DNA of 64,000 bases, taken from the NCBI GenBank assembly GCA_024648745.1, contig JAHCVB010000002.1, forward strand, positions 312,169-376,168, read 5' to 3'. Position numbers and translations under genes: made by a program. Under the pieces are notes generated by a model that saw only the letters and a list, made by a program, of their open reading frames with translations, was not told where the DNA came from and ran no database searches. Numbering within the stretch: position 1 is the stretch's first letter; every line of letters starts with the position of its first letter. Shown piece after piece: positions 42,563-55,697 of this stretch. The DNA is from Sodalis sp. Psp. GTDB lineage: Bacteria; Pseudomonadota; Gammaproteobacteria; Enterobacterales; Enterobacteriaceae.

Positions 42563-43525
42563 ATGATTAAAAAAATTGGTGTACTGACAAGTGGCGGTGA
42601 TTCACCGGGAATGAATGCGGCCATCCGGAGTGTCGTCCGAGCTGGTCTTTCCGAAGGGCTGGAGATTTACGGTATCTATGATGGTTACTTCGGTCTATTT
42701 CAGGATCGAATGGAAAAACTGGATCGCTATAGTGTCTCGGATATGATTAACCGTGGCGGCACCTTCCTTGGTTCTGCGCGTTTCCCTGAATTTCGAGAAG
42801 AAGGCACTCGTGCCATCGTCATTGAGAATATGAGAAAACGTGGTCTCAATGCACTGGTGGTTATTGGTGGCGACGGCTCTTATATGGGAGCTAAAAGACT
42901 GACTGAAATGGGCTTTCCTTGTATTGGCTTGCCGGGCACGATTGATAATGACGTGGCGGGTACTGATTACACCATTGGCTACTTTACCGCGCTGGAAACC
43001 GTAGTCGAAGCAATTGACCGCCTGCGAGATACTTCCACTTCTCACCAACGTATTTCTATTGTAGAAGTCATGGGACGCTACTGCGGCGACCTGACTATGG
43101 CGGCGGCCATTGCCGGCGGGTGCGAATTCATTGTGCTACCTGAAGTGGAGTTCAAACCGGAAGATCTAGCCTTCGGAATCAAGGCAGGTATTACAAAAGG
43201 AAAAAAGCACGCTATTGTCGTCATCACCGAACATATTTTTAATGTGGCTGAATTGGCTCAATATATTGAAAAAGAAACGAGACGGGAAACTCGAGCCACG
43301 GTGCTAGGTCATATCCAACGTGGTGGCAGCCCGGTGGCTTACGATCGTATCTTAGCCTCGCGTATGGGTGCTTATTCCATTGAACTGCTGCTACAAGGTT
43401 ATGGTGGCCGCTGTGTCGGCGTTCAGAACGAACGGCTAGTGCACCACGATATTATCGATGCCGTTGAAAATATGAAACGTCCTTTTCGTAGTGATATCTT
43501 GGAGATGGCAAAAAAGCTGTTTTAA
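42563..43525 (+). CDS. pfkA: ATP-dependent 6-phosphofructokinase I
   Basis: PfkA makes fructose-1,6-bisphosphate from fructose-6-phosphate and ATP, the committed glycolytic step. The 320 residues match E. coli PfkA along the whole length: [29 protein letters not shown], the catalytic [25 protein letters not shown] and [16 protein letters not shown] ribosome site AGAGATAGG precedes the ATG. It stands alone now that cpxP, fieF and sbp are gone. Confidence 0.98.
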   Translation: MIKKIGVLTSGGDSPGMNAAIRSVVRAGLSEGLEIYGIYDGYFGLFQDRMEKLDRYSVSDMINRGGTFLGSARFPEFREEGTRAIVIENMRKRGLNALVVIGGDGSYMGAKRLTEMGFPCIGLPGTIDNDVAGTDYTIGYFTALETVVEAIDRLRDTSTSHQRISIVEVMGRYCGDLTMAAAIAGGCEFIVLPEVEFKPEDLAFGIKAGITKGKKHAIVVITEHIFNVAELAQYIEKETRRETRATVLGHIQRGGSPVAYDRILASRMGAYSIELLLQGYGGRCVGVQNERLVHHDIIDAVENMKRPFRSDILEMAKKLF

Positions 43526-43639
43526 TTTCTTCGTCTATCTTACTCCTGCTTTTGGGAAGAATTGTACTGGCGTTATAGCTGTGTTCATCTCTCTTTCCAC
43601 CCTACCATTTACATACTTTAATATATCATGGGTGCGTTA

Positions 43640-44000
43640 GTTTCCGTGGCGGTTCCAGAAAACAAGTAACGCCGGGTAATCAACGATATCGAGACGGATG
43701 TGGTCACGTTGTGCCCGGACTTGAATGTGTGGACGCTACCGCCTAGTGCAGGCGGATTGATGATAAAGCTTGGATCATCCGCTTATCTGATACCTTATTT
43801 TTGTACCTACATCATTGTCCTTAAAATTCGCAAAAGTAACCTAACATGGCGACGACTGGCCCGATTGGATTCATCTGGACATGTTAGTTATTGCTCCCAA
43901 TCTGAAAGCTTCCGGAAGTGCACATGTTGGGAATGAAGTCAAGGGTGCGCTGATCATCTGGGAAAGGGGTTTTTGGCGATTAATAAATTTAGTAGTTAGA
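43640..44000 (+). pseudogene. sbp: sbp remnant (periplasmic sulfate-binding protein)
   Basis: Between pfkA and tpiA, the ancestral place of sbp, the plus strand shows Sbp pieces in order over several frames: GGSRKQ (GGSGKQ), VINDIETDVVTL (VINGIEADVVTL), RIDDKAWIIRLSD (RIDKEWIKRLPD), DDWPDWIHLDMLVIAPNLK (HDWNDLIKPGVSVITPNPK), and GALIIWERGFLAIN (GDVLIAWENEALLATN). Frameshifts, stops and internal deletions separate them. Sbp serves the CysTWA sulfate importer. The neighbouring cdh of E. coli is not seen. Confidence 0.88.
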
Positions 44001-44138
44001 ACTACAGTTAAAACTTAACCTCAAGAGATAAGCATGGCATCCGAGATGTGACTACGGATTTATTTGAATTATCTGCATTCGCTTAGCAGCGAATCGTGGC
44101 ATAAAATTACTACCATCCGCTCGATGCTAATATAGCTT

Positions 44139-44906
44139 TCAGGCCAATTTCGCTTTCGCCGTTTCTTTGACAATCACCGCGAAGGTCTCGGCTTTTAAAG
44201 AAGCGCCACCAACCAGCACACCATCAATATCTGGTTGGGTAAGCATTTCTGCGGCATTGCCTGTATTGACCGACCCACCATATTGAATAATGACCTGTTC
44301 CGCGACCACCGCATCATGCTTAGCGATATAATCGCGAATAAATTTATGTACTGCTTGTGCCTGCTTCGGGGCTGAGAATTTTCCGGTGCCAATTGCCCAG
44401 ATAGGTTCATAGGCAATGACAGAGCTTTCAAATGCTTTTTTTCCTAATCTATTTAATATCGCATCAATCTGATGAGCGCACACTATCTCAGTCTGACCCG
44501 CCTTCTTTTCCGATTCACTCTCACCAATACACAACACCGGGATCAGCCCAACTTCTTTCAGCACGGCAAATTTTTCGGCAATAAACGCATCGCTTTCTTT
44601 GTGATACGTGCGGCGCTCGGAATGACCAATGATGATATATTTTGCACCGATGTCTTTTAACATCTCAGCGGAGACTTCACCGGTAAAGGCGCCTGACAGA
44701 TGGGTATCGACATTTTGCGCTCCCAGAGCAATCTGGCTGCCGCTTAGATGATATTGCGCTAGGTCTAGATAAACCATTGGTGGGGCGATGGCAACGTCGC
44801 ATCCAGTGACAATACTGAGTTCATTGCGCAATACCGCGATCAACTCGCTGACCATGTGTCTGCTGCCGTTAAGTTTCCAATTACCTATCACTAACGGATA
44901 TCGCAT
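44139..44906 (-). CDS. tpiA: triosephosphate isomerase
   Basis: TpiA interconverts dihydroxyacetone phosphate and glyceraldehyde-3-phosphate. The 255 residues (E. coli 255) keep [10 protein letters not shown] with the catalytic lysine, [11 protein letters not shown] with the catalytic histidine and [11 protein letters not shown] with the glutamate, then the phosphate loop GGSVNTGNA. It faces pfkA across the sbp remnant, the ancestral order. The product also links to gpsA. Confidence 0.98.
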   Translation of the reverse strand: MRYPLVIGNWKLNGSRHMVSELIAVLRNELSIVTGCDVAIAPPMVYLDLAQYHLSGSQIALGAQNVDTHLSGAFTGEVSAEMLKDIGAKYIIIGHSERRTYHKESDAFIAEKFAVLKEVGLIPVLCIGESESEKKAGQTEIVCAHQIDAILNRLGKKAFESSVIAYEPIWAIGTGKFSAPKQAQAVHKFIRDYIAKHDAVVAEQVIIQYGGSVNTGNAAEMLTQPDIDGVLVGGASLKAETFAVIVKETAKAKLA

Positions 44907-45118
44907 TGTTATTTCTCCATATCAAGAAATGCGAAAAATAAAAATTACTGCGTTTTACTACATCGTACACGATCAAATTTATTGTTAGCGCAAATTTCCA
45001 GCAACGTGTGCATATAAAAGTTAGCAGTTCTGGTAAGATCGCTGGATTACTTGACCTTTTAATGACATAAAATTCACTAAGCAGTGATATTCTACCCACA
45101 CTCCTAAGAGGAATAGCA

Positions 45119-45865
45119 TTACCAATAATGTTCGCTGGTTATATGACCCGGATTGCGCTCGAAATGTTTGTACATACCGCGGCTATCCTTTAATAGTTGT
45201 TGAGTATCACGCACCATTTGCGGATTACCACACAACATGACATGACTGCTTTTGGCATCAAGTTCAACATTCACCGCAGCTTCCAGCGAACCGTCGGAAA
45301 TCAAGGCGGGAATGCGGCCAGTAAGTGAGCCTGAGGCTTGTTCACGGCTGACCACCGTTTGAATACGCAATTTGCAGTTGTATCGATTCTGGAGTTCCAG
45401 CATTTGCGGCAAGTAACTCAGATCATGAGCAAAACGGGTCGCGTGCACTAAAATGATTTGCTTAAATCGATCAAGCCCTTCACCCTGCTCAAGAATCGAT
45501 AAATAAGGGCCCAGTGCAGTCCCTGTCGCCAGCATCCAGAGATTTTCACAAGGCAAAATTTTATCAAGAACGAAGAAACCAGCTGCCTCTTTAGTCAGCA
45601 TCACGCTGTCACCTGACTGCAGCTCACGCAGCGATGGACTGAGCTTTCCTTCAGGTACGGTGACAAGGTAAAATTCCAGGTTCTCGTTACTCGGTGCATT
45701 GACATAGGAATAGGCGCGCTGAACCTTTTCGCCGTTGATTTCTAGACTTAGTTTAGCGAATTGTCCAGCGGTAAAGGGAGCGATAGGGGCATGGATGATA
45801 AGACTAAAAAGACTGTCAGTCCAGTGTTTTATCTGAATCACTTTACCTGTTATCCATTTAGTCAT
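45119..45865 (-). CDS. fpr: ferredoxin (flavodoxin)-NADP+ reductase
   Basis: Fpr moves electrons between NADPH and flavodoxin or ferredoxin through FAD. The ATG at 45865 gives 248 residues, the E. coli length, starting MTKWITGKVIQI. The FAD motif RAYSYVNAPS, the NADP motif LWMLATGTALGPYLSIL and the C-terminal EHYW are intact. The extra 19 residues of the longer frame are unlike the family. It lies about 210 bases from tpiA; yiiQ and its neighbours are missing. Confidence 0.97.
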   Translation of the reverse strand: MTKWITGKVIQIKHWTDSLFSLIIHAPIAPFTAGQFAKLSLEINGEKVQRAYSYVNAPSNENLEFYLVTVPEGKLSPSLRELQSGDSVMLTKEAAGFFVLDKILPCENLWMLATGTALGPYLSILEQGEGLDRFKQIILVHATRFAHDLSYLPQMLELQNRYNCKLRIQTVVSREQASGSLTGRIPALISDGSLEAAVNVELDAKSSHVMLCGNPQMVRDTQQLLKDSRGMYKHFERNPGHITSEHYW

Positions 45866-46227
45866 AGTTTTTAACCCCCTTTCATTAGCGATCTTAGTGG
45901 ATATCCCCAACTCGGCATACACTTATCTAGTCTGCCATAACGGCTGAGAATTGTCCTGTGGGAGAAACGCGGCGACTAACCGCCACGTTGCAGACTGTGT
46001 CTTATCGACTAATTTCACTAGCGCATCTAGTCTACGACATGGAGCGTGTTAACAATGTATTGCGTACAAAAGGAATTTACACCCTAGCTACAGGACATTA
46101 CAACTCTTCGGTTAAGGATAATTAAAGATATAATTGGACATGCAGATAAAGTGTGATATTTATATCAGAAAATAAACTCTTATTAAAAATAAATAGTTAT
46201 AGTTAATAAGCTATCTAAACAATCACT
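45866..46227. other. fpr-emrD divergent spacer
   Basis: About 360 bases, AT-rich near emrD. No remnant or clear site was recognised. Confidence 0.4.
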
Positions 46228-47412
46228 ATGACGAACTCACCGACAATATCCATTTTACTGCTGCTGATCTCCCTAGTAGCCGTGGGGCAGATGGCACAAA
46301 CTATTTATGTGCCAGGCATTCCTCAGATTGCCCGAGATTTACTGGTACGCGAAGGGGCGGTGCAGCAGCTAATGGCTGCCTATTTGCTTTGTTATGGCGT
46401 CTCGCAGTTGATTTACGGTCCTCTCTCCGATCGAGTAGGCCGTCGACCAGTTATTTTGAGTGGTATGGCGATCTTTTGTCTGGGCACGTTGTTAGCCATA
46501 CTGAGTAGCTCATTGTCACTGCTAACTTTCGCCTGTGGCATACAAGGTATCGGAACCGGAGTGGGTGGCGTGATGGCGCGGACTTTGCCGCGGGACATCT
46601 GCGACAACCGTACGCTGCGGCGTACTAACGGTTTGCTAAATATGGGGGTTTTAGTCAGTCCTCTATTGGCTCCGTTAATCGGCGGCGTGTTATCCGATTG
46701 GTTGGGTTGGCGCGCCTGTTTTGCATTTTTACTACTGCTGAGTGGCAGCGTTAGCCTGTTGGTTTGGTGCCGTTTGCCCGAGACGCGGCCATCGCGCCCA
46801 GTTGGCAGCATCTGGAGGCTGGGATTTTTTCAGTTGCTTCGCGAGAAAGTGTTTAACCATTACCTGCTAATGCTTATTGGTGGACTGGCAGGGATAGTTG
46901 CTTTCGAGGCTAGCAGCGGCGTGCTGTTGGGTAGTATGGGGCTGACTGGCCGAGAGGTGAGTATACTGTTTATTCTGCCGCTGCCCGGTACTTTTCTCGG
47001 CGCCTGGTATGCAGGGCGGGCAGTTAGATCATTCAACAGGTTAATGTGGCGAGCGGTGTTAAGCTGCCTGTTAGCGGGGATTCTGATGTGGTTACCAGCC
47101 TGGTTCGGCATGATGACAATCTGGACGCTGCTTCTTCCTGCTGGCCTGTTTTTCTTCGGTGCCGGTATGTTGTTTCCATTAGCGACTACTGGTGCATTGG
47201 AGCCATACCCTTATCTAGCTGGCACCGCTGGCGCGCTGGTTGGTGGCCTGCAGAATATTGTCTCTGGGGTAGTAGCAGGATTCTCCTCGTTACTGCCGCA
47301 ACACGATCAGTTCAGTCTCGGCATAGTAACGTTTGTTATGGGAATGTTAATTTTGCTGTGTTGGCTTCCACTATCGCAAAGAATGCATAGCCAGGGCTCA
47401 GAAATTGTTTAG
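46228..47412 (+). CDS. emrD: multidrug efflux MFS transporter EmrD
   Basis: EmrD is a 12-helix proton-driven exporter of hydrophobic uncouplers and detergents. The 394 residues equal the E. coli length. The N-terminal helix block ends VAVGQMAQTIYVPGIPQIAR. The family motif A is GPLSDRVGRRPVIL, and motif C-like GVGGVMARTLPRD is in the fifth helix region. C-terminal FFFGAGMLFPLATTGALEP is the Bcr/EmrD signature. It appears intact, notable for a transporter in such a reduced region. Confidence 0.94.
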   Translation: MTNSPTISILLLLISLVAVGQMAQTIYVPGIPQIARDLLVREGAVQQLMAAYLLCYGVSQLIYGPLSDRVGRRPVILSGMAIFCLGTLLAILSSSLSLLTFACGIQGIGTGVGGVMARTLPRDICDNRTLRRTNGLLNMGVLVSPLLAPLIGGVLSDWLGWRACFAFLLLLSGSVSLLVWCRLPETRPSRPVGSIWRLGFFQLLREKVFNHYLLMLIGGLAGIVAFEASSGVLLGSMGLTGREVSILFILPLPGTFLGAWYAGRAVRSFNRLMWRAVLSCLLAGILMWLPAWFGMMTIWTLLLPAGLFFFGAGMLFPLATTGALEPYPYLAGTAGALVGGLQNIVSGVVAGFSSLLPQHDQFSLGIVTFVMGMLILLCWLPLSQRMHSQGSEIV

Positions 47413-47954
47413 AAGATAGATAATTACAGATAAATGGATAGTGTGGCATCTTTAATTGATAGTGAAGATTATCCCTATTTTAGGATAATTAATCAAGATA
47501 ATGCATGTTTCTTAAACTATAACGTTTTTATCAACCTCCCAACCAACTTATAACCGCTCAAAGCAAATGGCTTTAATGAACTTCGGTGGTGCGAAAAATT
47601 CAATCACTAACACATTTCATGATGAATTACTGGCAACAAAGAAGATATTAAGCCGTCAGTTATTGTTAGCTCCGTTTGTATCTTCCTTAAAAAGTGTATT
47701 TCCGGAAGCGACTATGACAAAAAGTAAACCGTCATACTGACGCTTATGTCCCAAACAATACTAATTTCTAATTTGACCACAGAACACGCCAGTTAGTTTC
47801 ATGGCCATGCAGTCGGTACATGGGCAGCATGCTGTTTGATATTTAGCCCCCATGCATCTGTGATCGCTGAATCGACTTAATGTAGCAACGGTGACTAATA
47901 CAGACTTTTCCAACAATAGTCTAATTTACAGATGTCATCTATCCTATTGATAAG
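47413..47954. other. eroded emrD-hslU interval
   Basis: About 540 bases. In E. coli menA follows hslU, and rraA, zapB and glpFKX stand between it and fpr. None is readable here. Confidence 0.45.
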
Positions 47955-49286
47955 TTATAGAATAAAGCGACTCAAATCTTCATCAGATACTAATTCATCT
48001 AGATGACTGCGGACGTAATTTGCATCAACAGATAGGGTCTTACCGCTCCATTCGCTGGCGTTATAGGATATTTCTTCCATTAAATGCTCCAAAACGGTAT
48101 GCAAACGACGGGCGCCAATATTCTCAGTACGCTCATTCACCTGCCAGGCGGCTTCAGCGATGCGCTTAATGCCATCTTCGGTGAAGGTTATGCTTACTCC
48201 TTCGGTCGCCATCAGCGCGATATATTGCGTCGTCAGTGATGCGCTAGGTTCCGTCAAAATACGTTCAAAGTCCTCAGTGGTCAAAGCTTCCAGTTCGACG
48301 CGAATCGGCAGACGTCCCTGCAATTCTGGAATAAGATCCGACGGGCTGGAAACTTGGAACGCCCCAGAAGCAATAAACAAGATATGGTCAGTTTTTACCA
48401 TTCCATGCTTAGTGGAAACAGTGCAGCCTTCTACCAGAGGTAGCAGATCGCGTTGTACTCCTTCTCGGGAAACGTCCGGCCCGGAAATTTCGCCGCGTTT
48501 GCAAATTTTATCGATTTCATCGATAAACACGATGCCATGCTGTTCTACTGCCTCAATCGCTTTCTCTTTTAACTCTTCCGGGTTCACCAGCTTAGCTGCC
48601 TCCTCTTCAATAAGCAGCTTCATGGCTTCTTTGATCTTTATCTTTCGTGGCTTCTGTTTCTGGCCAGCAAGATTTTTAAATATAGATTGCAGCTGGTTTG
48701 TCATCTCTTCCATGCCGGGAGGTGCCATAATCTCTATGCCCATAGACGCCGTAGCAAGATTGATCTCAATCTCTTTATCATCTAACTGGCCTTCACGAAG
48801 TTTTTTACGGAAATTCTGGCATGTTCTGGAAGGCTCGTTGTTCTCTGTCAGCTGGCTCCAGTTACTCTTAGCTGAGGGGATCAGGACGTCAAGCACCCGC
48901 TCTTCGGCTAGCTCTTCAGCGCGGAAGCGATTCTGTTCAATGGACTGTAAACGCACCATTTTAACCGCTGTGTCGGTTAAATCTCGGATAATAGAATCCA
49001 CTTCTTTACCCACGTAGCCGACCTCAGTAAATTTGGTGGCTTCTATTTTGATAAAGGGAGCGTTGGCTAGCTTCGCTAGGCGACGAGCGATTTCAGTCTT
49101 ACCTACTCCGGTAGGGCCAATCATGAGAATATTCTTCGGCGTTACTTCATGACGCAGTGCTTCATCCAGTTGCATGCGACGCCAGCGATTGCGTAACGCA
49201 ATGGCCACTGCCCGCTTGGCGTTGTGCTGGCCGATGATATAGCCACTAAGTTCACTGACGATTTCGCGTGGGGTCATTTCAGACAT
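47955..49286 (-). CDS. hslU: HslUV protease ATPase subunit HslU
   Basis: HslU is the AAA+ unfoldase that feeds substrates to the HslV peptidase. The 443 residues equal E. coli. It begins [20 protein letters not shown]. Walker A is [18 protein letters not shown], the pore motif GYVGKEV (in [12 protein letters not shown]) is intact and Walker B is [10 protein letters not shown]. The I domain lies about residues 110-240. It ends DEDLSRFIL, the tail that inserts into HslV. It starts two bases after the hslV stop codon. Confidence 0.98.
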   Translation of the reverse strand: MSEMTPREIVSELSGYIIGQHNAKRAVAIALRNRWRRMQLDEALRHEVTPKNILMIGPTGVGKTEIARRLAKLANAPFIKIEATKFTEVGYVGKEVDSIIRDLTDTAVKMVRLQSIEQNRFRAEELAEERVLDVLIPSAKSNWSQLTENNEPSRTCQNFRKKLREGQLDDKEIEINLATASMGIEIMAPPGMEEMTNQLQSIFKNLAGQKQKPRKIKIKEAMKLLIEEEAAKLVNPEELKEKAIEAVEQHGIVFIDEIDKICKRGEISGPDVSREGVQRDLLPLVEGCTVSTKHGMVKTDHILFIASGAFQVSSPSDLIPELQGRLPIRVELEALTTEDFERILTEPSASLTTQYIALMATEGVSITFTEDGIKRIAEAAWQVNERTENIGARRLHTVLEHLMEEISYNASEWSGKTLSVDANYVRSHLDELVSDEDLSRFIL

Positions 49287-49288
49287 GT

Positions 49289-49828
49289 TCAGGATCCTTG
49301 CGCTTTGGACATTAATTCTTCAATGGTGTGAAAATGATTAGTGTAAATACAAATGTCGCCTGCAATCCCCAGCGCTTTTTCAACGATCTCGCGTGCGCCG
49401 AGATCAGTATTTTCTAGCAACGCACGCGCCGCGGACTGTGCATATGGTCCGCCAGAGCCGATAGCAATCAAATCATTTTCCGGTTGTACGGCATCACCAT
49501 TTCCTGTAATAATAAGTGAAGCATTTTCATCTGCTACTGCCAGTAGAGCTTCCAAGCGGCGTAGTATGCGATCGGTGCGCCAGTCTTTAGCTAGTTCAAC
49601 AGCAGCTTTAACCAGATGACCCTGATGCATTTCCAGTTTACGTTCGAATAATTCGAATAAGGTAAAAGCATCGGCGGTGCCTCCTGCAAAACCAGCAAGC
49701 ACTTTTTTATTGTGTAAACGGCGGACTTTACGTACGTTACCTTTCATAATGGTATTTCCCAGAGTAGCCTGGCCGTCACCACCAATGGCGACATATCCAT
49801 TGCGGCGTACGCTTACAATTGTTGTCAC
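49289..49828 (-). CDS. hslV: HslUV protease peptidase subunit HslV
   Basis: HslV is the proteasome-like threonine peptidase of HslUV. The start is GTG at 49828, giving 179 residues: the first residue is removed and leaves Thr1 of [10 protein letters not shown] as the nucleophile. The [15 protein letters not shown] block with the catalytic lysine region, [14 protein letters not shown] and [15 protein letters not shown] are intact. The longer frame from 49894 would bury the catalytic threonine and is rejected. A ribosome site AAGGGG precedes the GTG. A sigma-32 promoter lies upstream. Confidence 0.97.
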   Translation of the reverse strand: MTTIVSVRRNGYVAIGGDGQATLGNTIMKGNVRKVRRLHNKKVLAGFAGGTADAFTLFELFERKLEMHQGHLVKAAVELAKDWRTDRILRRLEALLAVADENASLIITGNGDAVQPENDLIAIGSGGPYAQSAARALLENTDLGAREIVEKALGIAGDICIYTNHFHTIEELMSKAQGS

Positions 49829-49892
49829 GAACAACCCCTTGGAATGGAGACAGTAAGATTCCCGTAAAGAATGCAGGAAGAGAATAACAACC

Positions 49893-49920
49893 AAATGGGG
49901 TGAGATTATGGATTTTCAAC
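49893..49920 (-). promoter_or_regulatory. sigma-32 (heat-shock) promoter of hslVU
   Basis: On the minus strand GTTGAAA (49920-49914) and CCCCATTT (49900-49893) are separated by 13 bases, close to the sigma-32 consensus CTTGAAA-N(13-14)-CCCCAT. It lies about 65-90 bases before the hslV GTG and overlaps the ftsN stop codon (49916-49918). Confidence 0.85.
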
Positions 49921-50713
49921 CCCTACCCTTAGTGGCTGTGAGGGTGCAATTTGATACTACACCCGTGCTGTAGATGCTCTGCAGAATTTTATCGACGATG
50001 GCACGGGTGGGGTAAGGGCCGAGTAATACTCGGTTCCAGCCATCGCTACTGATGACACGGCCTTCAATTCCGGCAAAAGCTAGCTGGGCACGTACTGATT
50101 CTGCTTGATCCATTTCCTTAAATGAGCCGCACTGCACTAGCCAGAGTGGTGGTTTCTCTTCGGGGACTTTTTGTGCCGTATCTGTCTCGGCGTGCCTCTG
50201 TACCGGTTGCGCGAGCTGCTGACTAAGCGACGCTTGGGTATTCACCCATTGCTGTATCGCATCCGCTACCGGAAATTTATTTTGATTGTTGTAGGGCACT
50301 TTATTCAGATGGGTGGGCTTTGGAAGCATATCTTCCTGCATATGTTTCAGTAGATGACGCTGTTCATTAGTTAGTTGAACCGGAGAATTCAATTCTTTGC
50401 TTATGGTCGACCCAGTAGGTATCTGGACACTTACCTGGCGATTTTCCAGTTCTTTAATGTAACGCCATCGCTCTTCCGGCTTAGAGGGGAGCCCGCTGCC
50501 TGTGCCCTTGCCTCGGTTCGGTACAATCACTGTTTCTTCTGATTTGTTGTGCGAGATAAAATAGAGACCGCTAATGAACATAATCAATACAGCTACCATC
50601 AGTACGATTATCGTTTTAGATGTGCCGAATAAAGAATGTTTTTTTTTACGGTTGTTTTTTTTACTTCGTGTACTAGAAGACTTGCCACAGTCTACATAGT
50701 CTCTTTGTGCCAC
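49916..50713 (-). CDS. ftsN: cell division protein FtsN
   Basis: FtsN is a late divisome protein that triggers septal murein synthesis. The 265 residues (E. coli 319) begin MAQRDYV, have a short basic cytoplasmic part, one membrane helix (about 33-53, ending MFISGLYFI), the conserved KPEERWRYIKELENRQ segment essential for activation, a linker shorter than in E. coli, and a C-terminal SPOR domain with LVQCGSFKEMDQAESVRAQL and NRVLLGPYP. The short linker accounts for the length difference. It stands upstream of hslV, as in relatives; cytR is missing before it. Confidence 0.95.
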   Translation of the reverse strand: MAQRDYVDCGKSSSTRSKKNNRKKKHSLFGTSKTIIVLMVAVLIMFISGLYFISHNKSEETVIVPNRGKGTGSGLPSKPEERWRYIKELENRQVSVQIPTGSTISKELNSPVQLTNEQRHLLKHMQEDMLPKPTHLNKVPYNNQNKFPVADAIQQWVNTQASLSQQLAQPVQRHAETDTAQKVPEEKPPLWLVQCGSFKEMDQAESVRAQLAFAGIEGRVISSDGWNRVLLGPYPTRAIVDKILQSIYSTGVVSNCTLTATKGRG

Positions 50714-51473
50714 TATCGTTTCGCTAATTTTGGAAAATCCAGGCCGTCATGCTACTGAAGTCAGTAATATTTGACTCACTTCATCATTTTGAAAACTCAT
50801 CAATAGTGCTAGAGTGCCGATGCCGTAGATTACTAATTATCTGTTGCACGTTTATCAATGATGTACACTCTGTCGCACGTTACCTGAGTTGATGCAACGG
50901 AATAATGGTATACTTCAATGCCAAGTAATACCAGTGTGATCAGCATATGGAGAGCAGTGAGTCTCTTCCACACTTCCAGCCTGAGTGATTGCTTGCATCA
51001 ATGTCTTCCGAAGGAGGTGAATCTTCTCCCTAATACGGGCCGCTGATGCAGACGATATAGCGTAGCTTAGCTGGAGATGTCATGGTTCGACTACATGACA
51101 CAATGATCAAACCTGTCAGTTACACCTTTGGTGACGTACACGCTGGTATATACTTCTATTCACTTACCATAAGTGTCAGCATAAAGCTACCATTTAATAC
51201 TGAAACGGTACATTTATGCACTGAGCAGCACAATATATCATCAAGACATCCGTTGTCAGTTCGCTGACACTTTTGCGTACTGGCGGTGGCGAACACGGCA
51301 CTCTACTTGGGCGCTAACAGTGTATGGCGGTCTTATTGTTTTAGAAACAAACTTGCTTTAATACTCTTAAGCCGGAATGCTGGAGAAAAATTGACGTTTA
51401 TCTTCTTTACGCTTACGATTTTACGCTATTACTGAAGCGCGATCGTAGAAACAGCTTCAACTATCTATTGGGT
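50714..51473. other. eroded ftsN-priA interval (expected site of cytR)
   Basis: About 760 bases. In E. coli cytR lies here on the same strand. I found no readable LacI-type segment. A plus-strand frame at 51082-51267 has no family likeness. Confidence 0.45.
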
Positions 51474-53687
<2,214 letters not shown>

Positions 53688-53886
53688 TCAAAAGAGCCTT
53701 ATTTAGTGTACACTGTGTGCCTTGATGTGCAGATTCTATGTTGCAAATATTAGTAGTGTTCTGTATGATTTTATCTTTAGTATTGCCTGTGTTGTCTGGT
53801 AATATGACTAATAAGCTTAATTTGCGTGATATTTGGCTATTGTAAACCGGATGGCAGTGCGGTCTTGGAATTTGAAGAGGCTTTTC

Positions 53887-54120
53887 ATGCAGAAAAATAT
53901 CCACCCTAAATATGTTGAAATTATGGCAATCTGTTCTTGTGGTAATATTATTAACACCCATTCCACCCTGGGTCGTGACCTAAATCTGGACGTATGTAGT
54001 GCATGCCATCCGTTCTATACCGGTAAACAACGCCTAGTTGATACAGGAGGTCGTGTTGATCGCTTCAATAAGCGTTTCAACATTCCTGTTGGCAAAAAAA
54101 ATTGCCTTACTGAGAAATAA
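53887..54120 (+). CDS. rpmE: 50S ribosomal protein L31
   Basis: L31 is a zinc-binding protein that bridges the subunits. The ATG at 53887 follows the ribosome site GAAGAGG and gives 77 residues, seven more than E. coli because of an extended tail after RFNIP. The four zinc cysteines are in CSCGN and CSACH. DLNLDVC and the [14 protein letters not shown] block are intact. The frame from 53833 is rejected. Divergent from priA, the ancestral order. Confidence 0.97.
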   Translation: MQKNIHPKYVEIMAICSCGNIINTHSTLGRDLNLDVCSACHPFYTGKQRLVDTGGRVDRFNKRFNIPVGKKNCLTEK

Positions 54121-55122
54121 CAAGGATCCTCTAGCACTATTTTTAATTTCAACAATTAATCATAATAGTAATTTTAAATTTATATTACGACATTAAATCT
54201 CTGCTTGATAGACATATAAGAGTTTGTACTGGAGCTAGAAAAATGGACATTCGACACTTTAAGCAAGAAGTAAGATTATGATACCTTAGATGTCTCACTC
54301 ACGTCATAAAAAATATATTCGCATATCCTTAACTATGATGTTTTGCTACAACTGGGATTTTGTGTAATCCAGAAAACTATTTGCTTCTGGTGTTGATTAA
54401 ATATTTTAAAGTTACTGATAATATTAATTATATAATAAACATTTTCATTTACTCTTATCAATATTCTATGTTATGTTTAAAATTTAAATTTTAATTTCAT
54501 ATTACATTGGTGGGTAATTATCAAAAATAATAATTTGAATTTCGCTGAAATAAAATTATTAATGGTATTTTATTTATGATATTGTTTTGCTCATCATCAG
54601 TAGAGTGATATCTTTAATATTCGGCAATAACCAATAACAGAGACAGTGGTTGCAATTTTCACTAATAGTTTTATTTTTTTTGCATTCTAAGATCACTAGA
54701 ATTACTAGTGGGCATAACCCTCACGGGATTTATCTACTTCTTTTCAAGTACAGTAACGTGCTCTGTCTCCTGTGCCAGGGAGACAGGGGAAAATTTATGT
54801 CTAGTTTCCAATGTCTGTCTAAAAGTAGGCTTAAAAACATGGTGTTGAGCAAAAGTTAGAGAAAGTTTCAAGTCATACTGTAATATTTCTGCCAGTCACT
54901 TATTAATGATTCATTAAGGTTTAATCAGTCAATGTCTTCGCTGACTCACTTAGTGTGCTATTCAGATCGGCCTTGATTAAGATAAATTTCTACCCGATCG
55001 CTGTTTGACGTCAGAAAAGATAATTAAGACATATGTAAGATCGTTGCGAAATTGTCATAGCTGGTCACACTCATAATCATCGGCGATGGACATTATTCTT
55101 GACTCAAACAGCGTTAATATTC
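54121..55122. other. AT-rich eroded rpmE-metJ interval
   Basis: About 1 kb, very AT-rich from 54140 to 54650. In E. coli yiiX lies near here; no remnant was recognised. No terminator-like hairpin was certain. Confidence 0.45.
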
Positions 55123-55428
55123 TCAAGCGTCTGGATCGATCTCCATTTCCCACATCATTGTTTTTACCACTTCTGGAATTTTATTGTTATGCTCTTTACG
55201 TAAATCATGATCGCCTGGCAGCGGCTGGCCAGTGAACGCATGAAAAAATGCTTCACACAACAGCTCGCTGTTGGTGGCATGGCGCAGATTATTCACTTGG
55301 CGACGAGTTCGTTTATCTGTCAAAATTTTAAGCACCTTCAGCGGAATAGATACTGTGATCTTTTTAACCTGATTGTTTTTCTTACCATGTTCAGCATAAG
55401 GGCTGATGTACTCACTTTTCCATTCCAC
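55123..55428 (-). CDS. metJ: methionine repressor MetJ
   Basis: MetJ is a ribbon-helix-helix repressor with S-adenosylmethionine as corepressor. The body is nearly identical to E. coli ([49 protein letters not shown]). At the normal start position the codon is ATA, and GTG follows at once (55428), then GAATGG for Glu-Trp; the GTG is taken as start, giving 101 residues. GAAGG lies nine bases before the GTG. The C-terminus stops about four residues short of E. coli. It is divergent from metB. Confidence 0.9.
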   Translation of the reverse strand: MEWKSEYISPYAEHGKKNNQVKKITVSIPLKVLKILTDKRTRRQVNNLRHATNSELLCEAFFHAFTGQPLPGDHDLRKEHNNKIPEVVKTMMWEMEIDPDA

Positions 55429-55628
55429 TATGGGATACCTTCATTTTTTAATGAATATACATTGCAGAAAATTCGTTGATTATGCCGTATATGCGGGAAA
55501 CACACTACTTAATGCCAGTCAAATTTGCTGTTTAGCAGAATTTCCTAACTTCGTTCTCGAGCAGGCTGTTTTAGAAATTATCTTTAAGTGTAATTTACAA
55601 GAAAATAAATTTATATATCTGATCATAT

Positions 55629-55636
55629 TGACGTCT
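55629..55636. promoter_or_regulatory. single degenerate met box
   Basis: TGACGTCT matches the met-box consensus AGACGTCT at seven of eight bases and lies in the metJ-metB spacer about 60 bases before metB. The tandem neighbours needed for firm MetJ binding in E. coli are not evident. Confidence 0.35.
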
Positions 55637-55697
55637 ATCTTCACTTGGTTTACTCTTGCTTGACCTTCATTGTTAATATTTGTCAGGATACGACACC

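Noticed and set aside
48160..49017. Long open frame (285 codons) on the plus strand
   Set aside because: It lies wholly antisense to hslU, is serine-rich and low in family likeness; it mirrors the codon structure of hslU.
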